Shown: positions 61,348-64,000 of the stretch, one piece after another | Numbering within the stretch: the stretch's first letter is position 1 | Layout: each line of letters opens with the position of its first letter | NCBI GenBank assembly: GCA_045646965.1 | Contig: JAZRLR010000023.1 | Coordinates: forward strand, 1-64,000 | DNA from: HGM04593 sp045646965 | GTDB lineage: Bacteria; Bacteroidota; Bacteroidia; Bacteroidales; Bacteroidaceae | DNA: 64,000 nucleotides | Reading direction: 5' to 3' | Translations under genes and position numbers: made by a program | Notes under the pieces: generated by a model | What the model was told of the DNA's origin: nothing | Databases searched by the model: none | Seen by the model: only the letters and a program-made list of their open reading frames with translations

Positions 61348-61379
61348 TTTGGCAGCTTGCCACATAAGTATTACTTTTG
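61348..61379 (+). promoter_or_regulatory. Consensus promoter of the thiamin uptake operon
   Basis: TTTG at 61348-61351 and TACTTTTG at 61372-61379, exactly 20 bases apart: the best match to the Bacteroidota consensus in the window. Transcription would start just before the riboswitch. Confidence 0.8.
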
Positions 61380-61391
61380 CGGCAGATTTCA

Positions 61392-61468
61392 ATTACGGGG
61401 TGCCTTAATATAACGGGCTGAGATCATACCCAAGAACCTGATCCGGGTAATGCCGGCGGAGGGAGATA
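61392..61468 (+). ncRNA. TPP riboswitch (THI element)
   Basis: All conserved aptamer blocks are present in order: ACGGGGTGCC, GGCTGAGA, ATACCC, GAACCTGATCCGGGTAATGCC and GGCGGAGGGA. It binds thiamin pyrophosphate and lowers expression of thiamin genes when TPP is plentiful. It lies directly between a consensus promoter and a leader hairpin upstream of a TonB receptor gene. Confidence 0.97.
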
Positions 61469-61502
61469 GTCGGATGCGGCGCGCACATTCGACAGACACA
61501 GG

Positions 61503-61550
61503 AAAAATCCCCATTTTCTGTTTAACCGGGAGAAGGAGGATTTTTTTATT
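61503..61550 (+). terminator. Leader terminator downstream of the TPP riboswitch
   Basis: AAAAATCC at 61503-61510 pairs with GGATTTTT at 61538-61545, with CCCC/GGG possible inside, followed by more T. It ends about 35 bases before the receptor start, consistent with transcription attenuation by the riboswitch. Confidence 0.7.
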
Positions 61551-61584
61551 TTTTCCCCTTTCTCCACAAAATTTTGGAATTGCA

Positions 61585-63822
61585 ATGAAAAAAAGAACAT
61601 TGCTCGGCTGCATTTTATGTGCGGCGAGTGCTGTGTATGCGCAATCGAACACAGCAGAAAAGGACAGCGTGCGGCAGATGCAGCTGCACAACATCGAAGT
61701 ATTGTCGATACGCGCCACCGAGACCACACCCGTGGCATTCACAAACATCGGCAGAGAGGAGATAAAAAAACAAAACACAGGCGTCGATTTCCCTTACATT
61801 GTGAATATGACACCAGGCGCGCTCGCTACAAGCGACGCGGGCACGGGCATAGGCTACACCTCGTTGAGGGTGCGCGGCACCGATGGCACACGCATTAACG
61901 TAACCGCCAACGGCATACCCATAAACGACGCCGAGAGCCACACCGTCTTTTGGGTAAACCTGCCCGACCTCGCCTCGTCGGTAAAAGATGTGCAGATACA
62001 ACGCGGAGCAGGCACATCGACCAACGGAGCAGGAGCCTTCGGCGCAAGTATAAATATGCAGGTGAGCCGTGCAAGCAGCACCCCCTATGCCGAATACAAC
62101 GGCTCGGCGGGCTCCTTCGGCACATACAAGAACACCATAAGCATAGGAAGCGGTCTCATAGACGAGCATTGGGCTATAGACGCCCGTCTCTCACAGATAG
62201 AGAGCGACGGCTACATCGACCGTGCAAGCGTGGCACTGCGTTCATACTATCTGCAGGGCAGTTATTTCGCAAAAAACAGCGTTGTGAAATTCATCACATT
62301 TTCGGGCAAAGAGAAAACCTACCACGCCTGGAACTACGCCTCAAAGGAGGAGATGGAGCTGTATGGACGCCGTTACAACAGCTGCGGATATATGTTTACC
62401 GACGAAAGAGGGCGTGCCCACTACTACGACGACCAGAACGACAACTACCTGCAAAGTAACTACCAGTTGCTCATAGACCACACCTTCTCGTCCGCCTGGA
62501 GCCTAAACGGCGGCCTGCACTACACAAAAGGCAGCGGCTACTATCAGGAATACAAGGGTAACCGTAAACTCGTGGAGTACAACCTGCAACCCTTCACACA
62601 CAACGACGCCACGGTGAGCAAGAGCGACCTTGTGCGCAAGAAAGCGATGGAAAACGACTTCGGCGGGGCTGTCTTTGCACTCAACTACAGCAGTGAGCGT
62701 GTAAACGCCTCGCTCGGCGGTGCGCTCAACCGCTATGTGGGCGACCACTTCGGCCGCGTGCTGTGGGTAAAAAACTACATCGGCACGCTATCACCTTCGC
62801 ACGAGTACTACCGCAACCAGGGGCGCAAGAGCGACGGAAACATCTACCTGAAAGGAGATTTCCGCCTCAACGAAAGCCTCAACGCTTATGCCGACATACA
62901 ATTTCGTCACATAGACTACAAGATACAAGGCTGCAACGACAAGTGGAACGGCGCGACAAACGCTCCGCAACAGCTCGACGTGAATGAGACATTCAACTTT
63001 GTGAACCCCAAGGCAGGTCTCTCGTGGCAGATAAACCGCAACAGCCGTCTCTTCGGCTCGGTGAGCGTGGCACACAAGGAACCCACGCGTAACAACTACA
63101 CCGACGGCAAGCTGCACGAGCGTCCGCGCGAGGAGCGTCTCACCGACTACGAGGTGGGCTACACCTATGGCAACGGCACACTGCACGCAGGGCTCAACCT
63201 CTATTATATGAGCTACAAAGACCAGCTTGTGCTCACAGGCGAGCTTAACGAAATAGGCGAACCGCTTGCCGCAAATATCCCCCGCAGCTACCGCGCAGGC
63301 ATAGAGGTTATGGCAGGAGCAAAGCTCCCCCTCGGCTTCACCTGGGAGGCCAACGCCACCATAAGCCGCAACCGCATCAAAGACTTCACCGAGACACTCT
63401 ACGAGAACGAAGATGCCGATGGCGAGCGATGGACAATAGAGCACGGCGACACCCCCATAGCCTTCTCGCCCGACATAATTGCAAACAACATCCTCGGCTA
63501 CAGCCACAAAGGATTCGAGGCATCGCTGCACACACAATATGTGAGCAAGCAGTATATGAGCAACGCAAAGCAGCGAGAGCACCTTCTCGACGCTTACTTC
63601 ACAAGCAACCTGCGCCTTGCATACAGCTTCGAAGTGCCCCACACCCGCGGCATAACCATAGGCGTTACCGTGTACAACCTATTCGACCACGAATATGAAA
63701 ACAACGGTTACGCAGGCAGCGGCTTCTACACCGACGGGGGCGAGAAGATACGCTATAACTACGCAGGATATGCCGCACAGGCAGGCATAAACGCCCTCGG
63801 ACATATATCAATTAATCTATAA
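61585..63822 (+). CDS. TonB-dependent outer membrane receptor for thiamin
   Basis: 745 residues from MKKRTLLGCILCAASAVYAQS at 61585 (signal peptide); the frame upstream to 61450 runs through riboswitch sequence and is not coding. The plug domain (about 40-165) has LRVRGTDGTRINVTANGIPIND and VQIQRGAGTSTNGAGAFGASINM, then a 22-strand barrel to the C-terminus. No carboxypeptidase-like or SusC N-terminal extension. The TPP riboswitch upstream and pnuT downstream point to thiamin or a close derivative as cargo. Confidence 0.93.
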   Translation: MKKRTLLGCILCAASAVYAQSNTAEKDSVRQMQLHNIEVLSIRATETTPVAFTNIGREEIKKQNTGVDFPYIVNMTPGALATSDAGTGIGYTSLRVRGTDGTRINVTANGIPINDAESHTVFWVNLPDLASSVKDVQIQRGAGTSTNGAGAFGASINMQVSRASSTPYAEYNGSAGSFGTYKNTISIGSGLIDEHWAIDARLSQIESDGYIDRASVALRSYYLQGSYFAKNSVVKFITFSGKEKTYHAWNYASKEEMELYGRRYNSCGYMFTDERGRAHYYDDQNDNYLQSNYQLLIDHTFSSAWSLNGGLHYTKGSGYYQEYKGNRKLVEYNLQPFTHNDATVSKSDLVRKKAMENDFGGAVFALNYSSERVNASLGGALNRYVGDHFGRVLWVKNYIGTLSPSHEYYRNQGRKSDGNIYLKGDFRLNESLNAYADIQFRHIDYKIQGCNDKWNGATNAPQQLDVNETFNFVNPKAGLSWQINRNSRLFGSVSVAHKEPTRNNYTDGKLHERPREERLTDYEVGYTYGNGTLHAGLNLYYMSYKDQLVLTGELNEIGEPLAANIPRSYRAGIEVMAGAKLPLGFTWEANATISRNRIKDFTETLYENEDADGERWTIEHGDTPIAFSPDIIANNILGYSHKGFEASLHTQYVSKQYMSNAKQREHLLDAYFTSNLRLAYSFEVPHTRGITIGVTVYNLFDHEYENNGYAGSGFYTDGGEKIRYNYAGYAAQAGINALGHISINL

Positions 63823-63827
63823 GAAAA

Positions 63828-64000
63828 ATGGAACAGGCAATTGAGATTCTTGGAACAGCGGCTGGCATCGTCTACCTGTGGTTAGAGTACCGCGCAAGCA
63901 TATATCTGTGGCTTGCAAGCATCGTTATGCCCGCGATATATCTCTACATATACTACACTGCGGGGCTCTATGCCGACTTTGCGATAAACATATACTATCT
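63828..64000 (+). CDS. pnuT: PnuT-type thiamin transporter, partial (runs off window)
   Basis: 57 residues visible. MEQAIEILGTAAGIVYLWLEYRASIYLW matches the PnuC/PnuT N-terminus (WLE.R.N..LW), followed by a helix with many Tyr (YLYIYYTAGLYAD). PnuC-family proteins move vitamins across the inner membrane by facilitated diffusion; the PnuT branch carries thiamin and is riboswitch-controlled in this phylum. Six bases lie between the receptor stop codon and this ATG. A thiamin pyrophosphokinase gene may follow beyond the edge. Confidence 0.88.
   Translation, partial: MEQAIEILGTAAGIVYLWLEYRASIYLWLASIVMPAIYLYIYYTAGLYADFAINIYY

Noticed and set aside
60302..61363. 353-codon minus-strand open frame.
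   Set aside because: Antisense to the YihY-family gene, which has clear membrane motifs, its own promoter and terminator.
62791..63642. 283-codon minus-strand open frame.
   Set aside because: Antisense to the TonB receptor barrel.

Overview
The window is a chromosomal segment of a Bacteroidota bacterium, most likely order Bacteroidales. The evidence is promoters of the TTTG-N~20-TAnnTTTG type, gene orders typical of that group (thrS-infC-rpmI-rplT; bamD, an Rpb6-type RNA polymerase subunit, DUF4293), and a TPP riboswitch followed by a TonB receptor and pnuT. Many short lipoprotein signals and secreted glycosidases with the 'YDL.G..V...G.Y' C-terminus fit the same group. Genus cannot be fixed from this sequence. 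There are no rRNA or tRNA genes and no prophage, transposase or CRISPR array that I can support.

Layout. 1-3813: a partial umuD, then the ribosomal protein L20/L35/IF-3 cluster and thrS. 3915-4323: the first and largest copy of an interspersed hairpin repeat that recurs at about 22617, 25308 and 28657. 4402-19603: mostly minus-strand housekeeping and envelope genes (TPR protein, def, ruvX, rhaM-like, SPOR lipoprotein, TspO, 5'-nucleotidase, SulP, hotdog thioesterase, MscS, Bcp, DsbA-like, BamD operon), with cbpA-like and HAD genes on plus. 19864-25248: uvrB, an RsmI-family methylase, and the mtaB-glycosyltransferase pair. 25466-28656: an AT-rich island holding a HincII-like type II restriction-modification pair, bounded on both sides by copies of the repeat. 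28902-41000: serB, a divergent pair of large secreted glycosidases (GH95 fucosidase-like and GH33 sialidase), a Ca/Na antiporter with a NUDIX hydrolase, and an FAD oxidoreductase.

41163-55659 is the most unusual region. It encodes a membrane-fusion protein, three pairs of MacB/FtsX-type permeases, one ATPase and one TolC-type channel, next to a divergent NtrC-type response regulator and histidine kinase. I find three sigma-54 type (-24/-12) promoters of the form TGGCACG-N4-TTGA, each 24-31 bases before a start codon. Upstream of them lie 18-bp palindromes of the form KTGTMC-N6-GKACAM. This splits the locus into three co-regulated sub-operons, each with one permease pair, presumably all fired by the adjacent regulator.

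55660-64000: a small unknown gene with a GT4 glycosyltransferase, groES-groEL with an inverted repeat upstream, a YihY-family membrane protein, and a thiamin uptake operon (consensus promoter, TPP riboswitch, leader terminator, TonB receptor, pnuT running off the end).

Names come from recognising motifs and families by eye; no database search was run. Most start codons were chosen from signal peptides, conserved N-termini or spacing to promoters.
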